64,000 nt of DNA from Hymenobacter plasmatis (GTDB lineage: Bacteria; Bacteroidota; Bacteroidia; Cytophagales; Hymenobacteraceae): positions 95,781-159,780 of the forward strand of contig NZ_JAJFAW010000011.1 of NCBI RefSeq assembly GCF_020711255.1. The letters are read 5' to 3'. How positions within the stretch are numbered: the first letter of the stretch is position 1; every line of letters begins with the position of its first letter. Below, piece by piece: positions 25,474-34,053 of the stretch. Under the pieces are notes generated by a model, which saw nothing but the letters and a program-made list of their open reading frames with translations, did no database searches and had not been told where the DNA came from. Made by a program: the position numbers and the translations under genes.

Positions 25474-26976
25474 CTACAGCTTCTCAAACACGCGGCGGAA
25501 GCTCACGGCCTCGCCGATGTAGCTGCGCAGCTCCGAAATCGGCATGCGGGTTTGCTCGCGGGAGTCGCGGTGGCGCACGGTCACGGTGTCGTCTTCAAGG
25601 GTCTGGTGGTCGACGGCGATGCAGAAGGGCGTGCCGATGAGGTCCTGGCGGGTGTAGCGCTTGCCGATGGCGTCGCGCTCTTCGAGCACCAGGCGGAAGT
25701 CAAACCGCAGGTCGTCGAAAATGGCCTGGGCTTTCTCGGGCAGGCCGTCTTTGCGGACGAGCGGGAAGATGGCGGCTTTCACCGGGGCCACCGCCGGGTG
25801 CAGCTTCAGGAAGGTACGGGTTTTGGTTTGCTGGGCGTCGCCCTCTCCTTCGGTGATGGTTTCTTCGGCGAAAGCCTGGCACATCGTGGCCAAGAACAGG
25901 CGGTCGGCGCCCACAGATGTTTCCACCACGTAGGGCACGTAGTTGCCGTAGGGCTTGCCGGTGGCGGGGTCCACGTCGTTGTCGAAGTACTGCTGCTTTT
26001 TGCGGCTCAGGGCCTGGTGCTGTGTCAGGTCGAAGTCGGAGCGGGAGTGAATGCCTTCGATTTCCTTGAAGCCGAAGGGGAATTCATACTCAATATCCAC
26101 TGCGGCCTTAGCGTAGTGGGCTAGTTTGTCGTGGTCGTGGAAGCGCAGCTTCTCAGCCGGCAGGCCCAGCGCCTCGTGGAAGCGGCGGCGGGCGGCCTTC
26201 CAGGTGTCGTACCACTCGCCTTCGGTGCCGGGACGCACGAAGAATTGCATCTCCATCTGCTCAAACTCCCGCATCCGGAAGATGAACTGCCGGGCCACAA
26301 TCTCGTTCCGGAAAGCTTTGCCGATTTGGGCAATGCCGAAGGGAATCTTCATGCGGGCCGACTTCTGCACGTTCAGGAAGTTCACGAAGATGCCCTGGGC
26401 GGTTTCGGGGCGCAGGTACACGGGCGGCGCATCCGAATCCACGGCCGAGCCCTGAGTCGAGAACATCAGGTTGAACTGGCGCACTTCGGTCCAGTTGCCG
26501 GTTTTGGAAACGGGGCAGAGAATTTTCTCGTCGATAATAAGTTGGCGCACGCCAGCCAGGTCGTTTTCGGTGAGCAGGCGGCCCATTTCGGCCGTGAGGG
26601 CCGCGCCGCGGGCGGGGTCGCCGGCATTTTCGTACTCGGCAGCTTTTTCTTCGAGCAGCACGTCGGCGCGGTAGCGCTTCTTACTGTCGAGGTTATCCAC
26701 CATGGGGTCGTTGAAGCCGTCGATGTGGCCCGAGGCTTTCCAAGTCTGGGGCGCCATAAAAATGGCCGCGTCGATGCCCACCACGTCGTGGTGCAGCTGG
26801 GTCATGGCCTCCCACCACAGGCGCTTGAGGTTGTTTTTCAGCTCCACGCCGTTGGGGCCGTAGTCGTACACGGCGGCTAGGCCATCATAGATTTCGGAGG
26901 ACTGAAATACGAAGCCGTATTCCTTGGCGTGGGCCACAATATCCTTGAGCTGGGTGGTTTCGAGTGCTGGGTTCAT
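25474..26976 (-). CDS. glyS: Glycine--tRNA ligase (single-chain dimeric type)
   Basis: A 500-residue class II aminoacyl-tRNA synthetase of the eukaryote/archaeal-like alpha2 type, charging tRNA-Gly. It has YDYGPNGVELKNNLKRLWW, motif 2 in FRNEIVARQFIFRMREFEQM, VETSVGADRLFLATMCQAF (motif 3 region) and an anticodon-binding domain (APVKAAIFPLVRKDGLPEKA) at the C-terminus. ATG at 26976. A promoter-like TACTTTTG ends five nt before the ATG, so the transcript would have almost no leader. Its last 19 codons are duplicated at 23970-24026. Confidence 0.97.
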   Translation of the reverse strand: MNPALETTQLKDIVAHAKEYGFVFQSSEIYDGLAAVYDYGPNGVELKNNLKRLWWEAMTQLHHDVVGIDAAIFMAPQTWKASGHIDGFNDPMVDNLDSKKRYRADVLLEEKAAEYENAGDPARGAALTAEMGRLLTENDLAGVRQLIIDEKILCPVSKTGNWTEVRQFNLMFSTQGSAVDSDAPPVYLRPETAQGIFVNFLNVQKSARMKIPFGIAQIGKAFRNEIVARQFIFRMREFEQMEMQFFVRPGTEGEWYDTWKAARRRFHEALGLPAEKLRFHDHDKLAHYAKAAVDIEYEFPFGFKEIEGIHSRSDFDLTQHQALSRKKQQYFDNDVDPATGKPYGNYVPYVVETSVGADRLFLATMCQAFAEETITEGEGDAQQTKTRTFLKLHPAVAPVKAAIFPLVRKDGLPEKAQAIFDDLRFDFRLVLEERDAIGKRYTRQDLIGTPFCIAVDHQTLEDDTVTVRHRDSREQTRMPISELRSYIGEAVSFRRVFEKL

Positions 26977-26981
26977 GCTTA

Positions 26982-26989
26982 CAAAAGTA
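26982..26989 (-). promoter_or_regulatory. -7 box TACTTTTG immediately before glyS
   Basis: TACTTTTG (minus strand) fits TAnnTTTG and is followed by TAAGC and the glyS ATG. A GTTTC about 19 nt upstream could serve as a weak -33. Transcription from here would give a nearly leaderless mRNA. Confidence 0.5.
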
Positions 26990-27103
26990 GGCCGATGTGG
27001 CAGAAGCTGAAACTACTGCGTAGAAGGCACGAAATATTCAGTTAACGCTTACTCCCTACTTCGCGTCACAATTCGGTAACATAGCCGGGACAAGCCTCCT
27101 CCC

Positions 27104-27111
27104 TACCTTTG
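27104..27111 (+). promoter_or_regulatory. -7 box TACCTTTG before the PiT gene
   Basis: TACCTTTG fits TAnnTTTG and ends 39 nt before the ATG at 27151. The -33 region is not obvious. Confidence 0.45.
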
Positions 27112-27150
27112 GCGCGTGATTCAACCTAAATTCCCACTAATTCTCTGTTT

Positions 27151-28554
27151 ATGTTTGGTTTAGAACCCCACGTGCTGCTGCTTCTCGGCGTGTGCCTGCT
27201 GGCCGCCTGCGCGTTCGAGTTCGTCAACGGTTTTCACGACACGGCCAACGCCGTGGCCACCGTTATTTATACCAACACGCTCCGGCCCTGGGTGGCCGTC
27301 GTGTGGTCGGCGTTCTGGAACTTCATCGGCGTGTTTGCCGGTGGCATTGGCGTGGCCATGGGCATTGTGTACCTACTGCCAGTCGAGAGCTTGGTAGACG
27401 CCAACGTGTACCACGGCATTGCCATGGTTGGGGCCCTTATTCTAGGCGCCATTATTTGGAATGTGGGCACTTGGTACTACGGCATCCCGGCCTCTAGTTC
27501 ACACGCCCTCATTGGCTCTATTCTGGGCGTGGGCATTGCTTATTCGCTGCTGCCCGAGTCGCGGGGAACTGCCGTGAACTGGGCCAAAGCCGGTGAAACG
27601 GGCATTGCCCTGCTGGCAGGTCCCTTGCTGGGCTTCGCGCTCACCATCGGCATGATGTTCTTGTTCAAGCGCTTTGTGCCCAGCAAGGCCATTTTTAAGG
27701 AACCACACAAGCGCAAGCCCCCACCCCTGTGGATTCGCCTGCTGTTGATTGTGACGTGTACACTGGTGAGCTTTTTCCACGGCTCCAACGACGGCCAGAA
27801 AGGCGTGGGCCTCATCATGCTGATTCTCATCGGCATCGTGCCCTTCCGCTTTGCCCTCGACGAATCCAAGAACCCCCTGGACCTGCGCGAGTCCCTTGGC
27901 AAAGTGGAGTACGTGATAAACCGCGTGAACCGGCAGGAATTGAGCCCCAACGACCAAAAGAGCCTGAGCGAAATGCAGGCCCAAACCGCCGACCTCGACC
28001 GCATCTTTGCCGGCATAACCCACGTCAAGGACTTGCCTCAGAAGACGCGCTTCGAAATCCGCCGAGACGTGCTGCTGCTGGCCAACCGTGCCAAAAAGTT
28101 GCTGGCTTCGCCTAGCATTAGCCTCAGCACCCAGGACCGCGACATCTACGACGCGGCCACCAAGGAAATGAAAACGTTCACGGACTACGCCCCCTGGTGG
28201 GTGCTGCTCATGGTGAGCCTCTCGCTGGCCGTGGGCACCATGATAGGCTGGCAGCGCATTGTGAAAACCATCGGCGAGCGCATCGGCAAGGAGCACTTGA
28301 GCTATGCCCAGGGCGCCTCTTCCGAGTTGGTAGCGGCAGCTATGATTGGGGTGAGCACGCAGTTTGGCTTGCCGGCTTCCACCACGCACGTGCTCACTTC
28401 GTCCATCGCGGGCTCCATGGTGGCCAGCCGCGGTGTGAAGAATATTAACCCCGGCATGGTGCGCAACATTGCCCTGGCCTGGGTGCTCACCTTGCCCGTA
28501 ACCATGGTGCTTTCGGGGGTACTGTTCCTGCTGTTCCGCGCCTTGTTGGGCTAA
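27151..28554 (+). CDS. PiT-family inorganic phosphate transporter
   Basis: A 467-residue secondary transporter for phosphate (metal-phosphate with proton or sodium). The inverted PHO4 repeats each have a signature: GFHDTANAVATVIYTN (near residue 25) and FFHGSNDGQKGVGLIMLI in the second half. About 12 helices are expected. A charged central region of about 120 residues (RESLGKVEYVINRVNRQEL to KEMKTFTDYAP) is a cytosolic loop longer than in minimal PiT proteins. Divergent from glyS. Ends in a bidirectional terminator. No PhoU-like gene is nearby. Confidence 0.95.
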   Translation: MFGLEPHVLLLLGVCLLAACAFEFVNGFHDTANAVATVIYTNTLRPWVAVVWSAFWNFIGVFAGGIGVAMGIVYLLPVESLVDANVYHGIAMVGALILGAIIWNVGTWYYGIPASSSHALIGSILGVGIAYSLLPESRGTAVNWAKAGETGIALLAGPLLGFALTIGMMFLFKRFVPSKAIFKEPHKRKPPPLWIRLLLIVTCTLVSFFHGSNDGQKGVGLIMLILIGIVPFRFALDESKNPLDLRESLGKVEYVINRVNRQELSPNDQKSLSEMQAQTADLDRIFAGITHVKDLPQKTRFEIRRDVLLLANRAKKLLASPSISLSTQDRDIYDAATKEMKTFTDYAPWWVLLMVSLSLAVGTMIGWQRIVKTIGERIGKEHLSYAQGASSELVAAAMIGVSTQFGLPASTTHVLTSSIAGSMVASRGVKNINPGMVRNIALAWVLTLPVTMVLSGVLFLLFRALLG

Positions 28555-28576
28555 GAAGCTCGGCCGATAAAAACAC

Positions 28577-28610
28577 AAAAAAGGCTGCCCCTTAGGAGGC
28601 AGCCTTTTTT
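28577..28610. terminator. Bidirectional terminator after the PiT gene
   Basis: GGCTGCC (28583-28589) pairs with GGCAGCC (28598-28604), flanked by six A and six T. It is followed at 28698 by DnaA boxes. Confidence 0.88.
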
Positions 28611-28697
28611 CATGCTCGGGTTATTAGCAAAATCTGCGGTTGCTAGTGAAACGACCAAAAAGGGGGATAACCCGGCTGTTTTCACTGGTTTGTCCAC

Positions 28698-28732
28698 TTA
28701 TCCACATCGAAATACCGTCAAAATGTGGATAA
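28698..28732. promoter_or_regulatory. Inverted pair of perfect DnaA boxes
   Basis: TTATCCACA at 28698-28706 and TGTGGATAA at 28724-28732 both match the consensus DnaA box exactly, in opposed orientation with 17 bp between. They are in the short intergenic gap between the PiT terminator and the 28740 gene. They are probably an outlying part of the origin region. Confidence 0.75.
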
Positions 28733-28739
28733 GTCGAAT

Positions 28740-29225
28740 TTATTTGGGCCACTGCACCTCCATGTCGTCATTGATGAAGACGCCGAAATTCACGAATTGC
28801 AGCTCGCCTTCCTCAAAATATAAGTCAATCATGGACTTCTCGTAGGACAGGCGCACCGCTCCTTCTTCCATGGTTTCGAGCTCGGGCGTGGGCTGGTTGT
28901 GCGACTGCATCAGCGCCTTTATCTGGTCGACGCTTTGGCCGTAGATGGCCTCGCCGAAGAGGCGCATGTTGGGGTTGTCGGTTTCGATGCAGCTCAGGCG
29001 GAAGTCGTCTTCGCGGTCGAAGTACAAGGACAGCAGGTAGTCGTCTTCGTGGTAGTTCCAGGCTTGGTGCTCGAAGTCGTCGTCGTCGTCCGATTCTTCG
29101 ATTTCTTCCGGCTCGCCCACCAGGGTACGCACCTCGTCCATGGTGGCACCAAAGCGCAGGGGGCCCATGCCGGTGCCCAGAATAATTTCGTTTTCCTCGA
29201 TGCTGGAGGGTTGGTTGGTGTTCAT
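28740..29225 (-). CDS. Hypothetical acidic protein
   Basis: A 161-residue, strongly acidic cytosolic protein with no signal peptide. Notable segments are GTGMGPLRFGATMDEVRTLV (a helix-capped motif seen in several small Bacteroidota proteins), an acidic linker EEIEESDDDDDFEHQ, and strands LLSLYFDREDDFRLSCIETD and SMIDLYFEEGELQFVNFGVF. I do not recognise a named family; the first motif recalls immunity-type or chaperone-like folds, which is only an impression. The ATG at 29225 (MNTNQPSS) is preferred to 29252. It lies between the two DnaA-box groups. Confidence 0.7.
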   Translation of the reverse strand: MNTNQPSSIEENEIILGTGMGPLRFGATMDEVRTLVGEPEEIEESDDDDDFEHQAWNYHEDDYLLSLYFDREDDFRLSCIETDNPNMRLFGEAIYGQSVDQIKALMQSHNQPTPELETMEEGAVRLSYEKSMIDLYFEEGELQFVNFGVFINDDMEVQWPK

Positions 29226-29353
29226 GGGATTGGGGTGAAGGGTAGTAAACAAAGGTAGGCAGCGGGGCTAGTTGTCAGTTATTCGTGGTCCGTTGTCGGT
29301 AGCGGGGGCTGTTGCCTCACTTGGTACTTGGCTACGAACAACTGGCAACGGCC

Positions 29354-29848
29354 CTACTTGCCGTATTTCTCAATGAAGGCTTCTTTCTGCCGCAGGTACT
29401 CGGGGTGCACTTTGGCCTGGTCCCACTTGCGCTTGAAAATGGCGGCGGCTTCCACTTTGTCTTCGTCGGGGTGGGTGGTGCGGGGCAGCTCGGCACGGCC
29501 GTGGGCGCCGCTCTGGCCCTTCTTGTCGTCGGGCACGGGGCCGGCGTACTTCTTGCCGCCTCGGTGGTTGGCGTAGCGCCGGGCCCGCGTAAAGCCCATC
29601 TGAATGAATTTCCGGGCCATGTCGGCCCCCACAAAATCGTGCGCTTTCAAATAAGCTTCAAATAGCCCGTAAATGGTCTCCGACGACTCGGTGGCTGCCG
29701 CCGCGTCTTTGAAGCGCCAGTAGGGCAGGATTTCGCCTTTGTAGGGCTGTACCAGCAGCACGCCCTGCTCGCCCCGGCCCACGCGGTACAGCTCGGGGTG
29801 CTGCCGAAAATCAACAGTGTGGAAATCGAGGGTGTAATCGAACGGCAT
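29354..29848 (-). CDS. DUF4385 domain protein
   Basis: A 164-residue protein matching DUF4385 over most of its length: DYTLDFHTVDFRQHPELYRV, RGEQGVLLVQPYKGEILPYW and FVGADMARKFIQMGFTRARR followed by YANHRGGKKY. The function of the family is unknown; the basic, Tyr-rich character fits nucleic-acid or protein binding, which is inference. ATG at 29848. It is the last gene before the DnaA-box-rich noncoding segment, transcribed away from it. Confidence 0.85.
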   Translation of the reverse strand: MPFDYTLDFHTVDFRQHPELYRVGRGEQGVLLVQPYKGEILPYWRFKDAAAATESSETIYGLFEAYLKAHDFVGADMARKFIQMGFTRARRYANHRGGKKYAGPVPDDKKGQSGAHGRAELPRTTHPDEDKVEAAAIFKRKWDQAKVHPEYLRQKEAFIEKYGK

Positions 29849-30962
29849 CCGGCGCTATACGCAAACCGAGCCGCCGCGGGATACACCCGGGCTTTCCATT
29901 CAGCCCAACTCGAGTGGGCACCCTAGCGCAATGTGGAATACCTGGGTGGATAGGTGGATAAGTTCAACTCAACTTCTGAATGCGCTAGGCAAGCCGCTTC
30001 CCACAGAAGCTAGTAGCGGAAGCTGCGTCTTTTCCCAGGAAGTGCGCAGCGCTTGTGGGCGAAGGGCGGCGCCACTTTTCGGGCCTGGCCTTTTCGGCGC
30101 GCTTGAGCCGGGCAAACGCCTCAGCCCAACGAGCCGCTTTGTGAAACAAAATTCTTGAGCTGAAAAGCAAACTTCTCAAATCGGGCCCAAACCCTTCAGT
30201 CGGGTTTTCCCCAATCTTAATTTTTTGTTAAATCTTTTTTCTAAAAAACCTTCTTTGTTTCCACTCATTAGGTCGGTTGATAAGTGGATAAGCTCGAGCG
30301 GTTATCCCCAGCGTGGAAAACGTGGGGGTAAGCAGGGCCTTATCCACGCACTATCCACCGCCATTGTGGAAAACAAACGGCTGCTAATCAGGCTATTATT
30401 TCCTTTTTCAACATCGGCCAGTGCTTTCCACATTTTTCCTGTCCCCACGAAAATGGGCATGTGGGAAGCCCGTCTGGCGTGGAAAAGTTATCCACGGTTA
30501 TCCCCGCTCCTTCCGCCCTGTGCAGGGGTGCAAACCACCAAAAAAACTTGTACCCTACTTATCCCCGTTCAGCTTTCCACTATCCCCGAGGTTATCCCCG
30601 AAATTACCCCCAGAGCGAAATGAATGTGGAAAAGCCGGTGGAAAAGCGGTGGAATACCCTTCAAAAAGCCCCTCAGTAACTGGAATAAGCGAATAGTTAT
30701 CCACGAATGTGGATAAAAGGGGCTCTTTAGGCGCATTGCGCCGTCCCAAGTCGAACCCAAGCCAAGTGCCACGAAGGCTAGCCCCAGTAGGGCTGAAATG
30801 TGAAAATTCGGGGCAGGGCCACCCTCTGTCGGGCAGCACTATTCATCGGGTAGACGGGCTTGCCGAGCTGGGTCCCGTGGCATTCCGAACAACAGAATCC
30901 GAATACTCCACTTTAGCAATGTAGTCCCTATGGCATAGAAAGCCCTCTGCCGGTGGCAAAGC
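29849..30962. other. oriC: Putative chromosomal replication origin (oriC)
   Basis: A 1.1-kb segment without a credible gene. It holds many DnaA-box matches: GGTGGATAA (29953-29961), AGTGGATAA (30283-30291), TTATCCCCA (30302-30310), TTATCCACG (30340-30348, 30488-30496, 30697-30705), TTATCCCCG (30498-30506, 30559-30567, 30592-30600) and the perfect TGTGGATAA (30708-30716). An AT-rich stretch (about 30211-30260) is a candidate unwinding element. DnaA would melt this region and load helicase. dnaA itself is not in the window, as is usual for Bacteroidota origins. parS or parS-like sites flank it at 6.7 and 36.1 kb. Confidence 0.82.
30211..30260. other. AT-rich candidate DNA-unwinding element
   Basis: Around 30211-30260 there is a run dominated by A and T (for example TTAATTTTTTGTTAAATC), unlike the GC-rich surroundings. 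It lies just left of the densest DnaA-box group, the usual position of an unwinding element. Confidence 0.6.
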
Positions 30963-32597
30963 CTAAAACTTGAGGGGCTCCACCATGTCGAAGCCGGACC
31001 GTACCTGCTGGGGGTTGGGGTCCAGGTATACCGGCTCGGGCGGGAGCAGCAGGTTGGGGTCGCCGTTGCGCCAGTGGCCATCGCCGTCGCTGTCAATCAG
31101 CACGCGCAAGTGGTAAACGCCGGGGGGCACGTCCGTAAAAAGGTAACTGCCCTTGGGCGAGGCCAGGCTGGCCACCACCTGCAGCTTGTCGTCGAGCAGC
31201 TGCAGCTCAAAGTTTTTCTCCTTGGTGGTAATCGGGCCCGACAGGCTATTCGACACGTCCTGCTCGCTGATGCCGAGGCGCAACGGCCGCAACCGCAAGG
31301 CCTGCCCCGTAATGGCGGTGATGGCCGTGCTGTCGAGTACGATGTCGAGCCGCGCGTGGGCCCTGCTATTGAACCGCACGATAAGGGCCGTGCGGTCGGG
31401 GCTGAGGGTGCCGTCGGCCGGCAGGCGCAGGGGCCGGCGCTTCGCTGAATCCTCGACCAGCGTGCCGAACGGCCGGCCCGTGGCCACGCGCACCGGTACG
31501 GCAAACAGGAACTTGACCTGGCCCTTGGGGAATACCGTGCGCGGGCTGCCATCCACTGAGTACAAGCTCGGGGGCGGGGTTTTTTTGCCATTGGTGGGGG
31601 CGGCCGGAAACTTCACCTGCAGCGTGTCGTGTCCCACGTTGCCGGTGCTGTCGGCCGTGGTGAGTAGGTAGCGCCCATCCCCTACCTCCGGGGTTTTGAA
31701 GAGCACCACCGTGCGGCCCCGGTCGGTGAGTAGCAGCGCCTCGGCCACGGCAGGCAGGGCCTGAGTTGAGCCAACCGGGGCCAGGGCTGCCGACCGCAGG
31801 CCTTCGCTGAAGCTCAGGCGCAGTTGCGTGGGGCTGGCCTGCCGGGTGGTGAGCAGCGGCGGGCGCCGGTCGGGCTGGGTGAGGACGAGCGCCACCGGCG
31901 CACCCGTGCTGCCGGCAATGGTGATAGGCGCGGGCAGGTAGGCAATTTTCTCGCCTTCGTCGTAGCGGCCGTTGGTGTTTTTGTCCACCAGGGCGTAGAT
32001 TTTGTAGGGCCCGGCTTTGAGGAAGCTCAGGTTGAACTTGCCTTCCTTATCGGTGAGCACGGTGTAATAGGGCCGGCCGCGCTTCACGCCGGCGGTATCG
32101 GCCAGGCGGTAGAGGCCCACGCTGGCCTCGGCGATGGGTTTGGCCGTCAGTACGTCGGTGACGGTGCCGCTCACTTTGCCCGAATCCAGCACGGCGCCCG
32201 TGCTGAAGTTGAGGGCCGCGTTGGTGGCGGGCAGGCCCTCGGTGATGTCGACCACGCCGCTCCGGAAATTGAAGCTGTAAGTGGTGTTGGCGTCGAGCGG
32301 CTTGTCAAAAAGCAGGGTGATGGAGTTCCGCTCCTCGCGCAGCTTGTAGGGGTTGTCGGGGGGCAGCTGCGGGGTGATGAGCAGGTTTTTGCTCAAGTCT
32401 TTGGTGACGACGGGCTCCGAAAAGACCAGGCGCACGAACTGCTGCTTCACGTTGCGGGCGGCGCTATCCGGCGAACTGCTGATGCGGCGCGGCGGGGTGC
32501 GGTCGCGCGGGCCGCCCTGGGGCGGGGCTACGGCGGCGCAGCTTTCGAGCAAGGCAACCATTGCCAGCAAAGCCAGCAGTTCAGCGCGAACGGACAT
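30963..32597 (-). CDS. Ig-like domain lipoprotein (SbsA-Ig type)
   Basis: A 544-residue outer-membrane-type lipoprotein. The signal MSVRAELLALLAMVALLESC gives lipidated Cys20, then AVAPPQGGPRDRTPPRR, a motif typical of this Bacteroidota family. An SbsA-like Ig domain follows at about 30-140 (VRLVFSEPVVTKDLSKNLLI, TLLFDKPLDANTTYSFNF). A CarboxypepD-regulatory-like domain begins KVSGTVTDVLTAKPIAEAS, and a further strand-rich part ends QQVRSGFDMVEPLKF. It is probably a cell-surface protein of unknown function. The ATG at 32597 is preferred to 32651 because it begins the signal peptide. Confidence 0.85.
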   Translation of the reverse strand: MSVRAELLALLAMVALLESCAAVAPPQGGPRDRTPPRRISSSPDSAARNVKQQFVRLVFSEPVVTKDLSKNLLITPQLPPDNPYKLREERNSITLLFDKPLDANTTYSFNFRSGVVDITEGLPATNAALNFSTGAVLDSGKVSGTVTDVLTAKPIAEASVGLYRLADTAGVKRGRPYYTVLTDKEGKFNLSFLKAGPYKIYALVDKNTNGRYDEGEKIAYLPAPITIAGSTGAPVALVLTQPDRRPPLLTTRQASPTQLRLSFSEGLRSAALAPVGSTQALPAVAEALLLTDRGRTVVLFKTPEVGDGRYLLTTADSTGNVGHDTLQVKFPAAPTNGKKTPPPSLYSVDGSPRTVFPKGQVKFLFAVPVRVATGRPFGTLVEDSAKRRPLRLPADGTLSPDRTALIVRFNSRAHARLDIVLDSTAITAITGQALRLRPLRLGISEQDVSNSLSGPITTKEKNFELQLLDDKLQVVASLASPKGSYLFTDVPPGVYHLRVLIDSDGDGHWRNGDPNLLLPPEPVYLDPNPQQVRSGFDMVEPLKF

Positions 32598-32861
32598 TAT
32601 ACAACAACGTGGTGAGAGTAAGCACAACAATAGCCGCCCGCTATGCCGCACAGAAGAAACCAGCGCGGCAGCGCCAGACTCGGCATTAACGACGGCAACG
32701 CGCCGAACGGTATCCGGTACAAAGGTGGGCGAAGGAGTTTAAACCGAATCCAGCCCAAGCCAAGGGATGGGTGGCACGGACGGCAGCAGTACCAATAAAC
32801 CCGGGCCAGCAGCCCCTAACAGTCGACTTCGGCCGCGCATCTCCCCCATCGACAGGGTGCT

Positions 32862-33767
32862 TTAGGCCGCCGGGGTGCGCCGCCCGGCCACGTACAGCAA
32901 GCTGGAGTATTGCCCTTCGTGCTGCTCGGCGTATTGGTTCGACTTGTAACCCGCCTTTAGCACCGTGAGGATGCCCCCGGCGCGCTCTTCCTTATGCTTC
33001 TCGCTGAGCATGCTCACGTAGTAGGCGTCGAGCGGCATGGGCAGCGTTTCGCGGATGGCCAGCTTGTGCTTTTTGAGCAGCTGGGCCATGGTTTTGGGCG
33101 CGAAATGGTACAGGTGCCGGGGCACGTCGTAGGCCGCCCACAGCTCGCGGTAGTGCTGGGCGTCGAGGCTCTCCACGTTGGGCACGGCTATCAGCAGCAC
33201 GCCATCGGGCTTGAGCAGGGCGGTGAGTTGAGCCAAAGTTTCGTTGAGGGTATGCACGTGTTCGAGCACGTGCCAAAGGGTAATGGCATCGAACGTGCCG
33301 GGCTCGAGCGCGCCCAGGCCGCCTTGGCCGATGGGCTGGCCGAGGCGCTGGCTTGCTTCTTCCCGGGCGCGGGCATTGGGCTCCAGGCCCGCTACTTTCC
33401 AGCCGGCCGCCTTGGCCGCGGCCAAAAAATGACCCGTGCCGCAACCGTAATCGAGCAGCTTGCCGCGGCGGGGCGCAAACTTGTTGAGCAGGCCCACCTT
33501 GCGGCGCATCGTGAAAAACCGGGCCACCTTGTAGGCTTGGTTCACGAGGCCGGCCGCGCCGCTGTTGTGCGAAACGTAGTCGTCGGACTCGTAGTACCGG
33601 CCAATATCCGCCTCGTTGGGCCGGGGATTGGTAAACTGGAAGCCGCAACCCTCGCACTGCACAATGGCGAAGCTTTCGTGGCTCACCGTGCGGTCTTCCA
33701 CCACCAGCTTGTTGCGAAACTCGGTTTTGCCGCACACCGGGCAGCTTTCTAATCGTTCGTAGGACAC
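32862..33767 (-). CDS. Class I SAM-dependent methyltransferase with N-terminal zinc ribbon
   Basis: A 301-residue methyltransferase. Residues 8-50 hold a zinc-ribbon pair (CPVCGKTEFRNK and CEGCGFQFTNPRPNE), then the Rossmann SAM-binding motif LLDYGCGTGHFLAAAKAAGW and the later DAITLWHVLEHVHTLNETLA, PDGVLLIAVPNVESLDA segments. The DxxHVLEH motif and zinc ribbon fit sugar- or polysaccharide-modifying methyltransferases; the substrate is unknown. The start is GTG at 33767, since no in-frame ATG lies just upstream. Confidence 0.9.
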   Translation of the reverse strand: MSYERLESCPVCGKTEFRNKLVVEDRTVSHESFAIVQCEGCGFQFTNPRPNEADIGRYYESDDYVSHNSGAAGLVNQAYKVARFFTMRRKVGLLNKFAPRRGKLLDYGCGTGHFLAAAKAAGWKVAGLEPNARAREEASQRLGQPIGQGGLGALEPGTFDAITLWHVLEHVHTLNETLAQLTALLKPDGVLLIAVPNVESLDAQHYRELWAAYDVPRHLYHFAPKTMAQLLKKHKLAIRETLPMPLDAYYVSMLSEKHKEERAGGILTVLKAGYKSNQYAEQHEGQYSSLLYVAGRRTPAA

Positions 33768-33930
33768 GGATACTTCTAAAGGGCAAAACCTGGCCGGTTA
33801 TAGTACGGCGCAGCAACTTTTATAGCCCAGCAAAGTTCGCAAGATTTTGGCGGCAATGGAACAGGCGCTTTTTTAGCCAAAAAGTCGGTCATGCGAGCGC
33901 AGCCACGCATCCCGTTTGTACAAGTAAACC

Positions 33931-34035
33931 AATCGGCTGTCCTGCATACTGACGAAGGAAGCATCTTATCGCCGCTGAACGACTCGTTCGAACGTGATAA
34001 GATGCTTCCTTCGTCAGTATGCAGGACAGCCGATT
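33931..34035. repeat. 40-bp perfect inverted repeat
   Basis: The arms at 33931-33970 (AATCGGCTGTCCTGCATACT and on) and 33996-34035 are perfectly complementary with a 25-nt spacer. It lies 19 nt past the mnmG stop, so it could end mnmG transcription. Its sequence is unrelated to the other families here, so it could be another dispersed family. Confidence 0.85.
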
Positions 34036-34053
34036 ATATCTGGTTAACGCCCT

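Noticed and set aside
30225..30623. Frame inside the DnaA-box segment
   Set aside because: It is rich in Pro, Lys and Ser because of TTATCCCC repeats and crosses candidate DnaA boxes; no conserved features. The overlapping minus frame at 30555 is rejected for the same reason.
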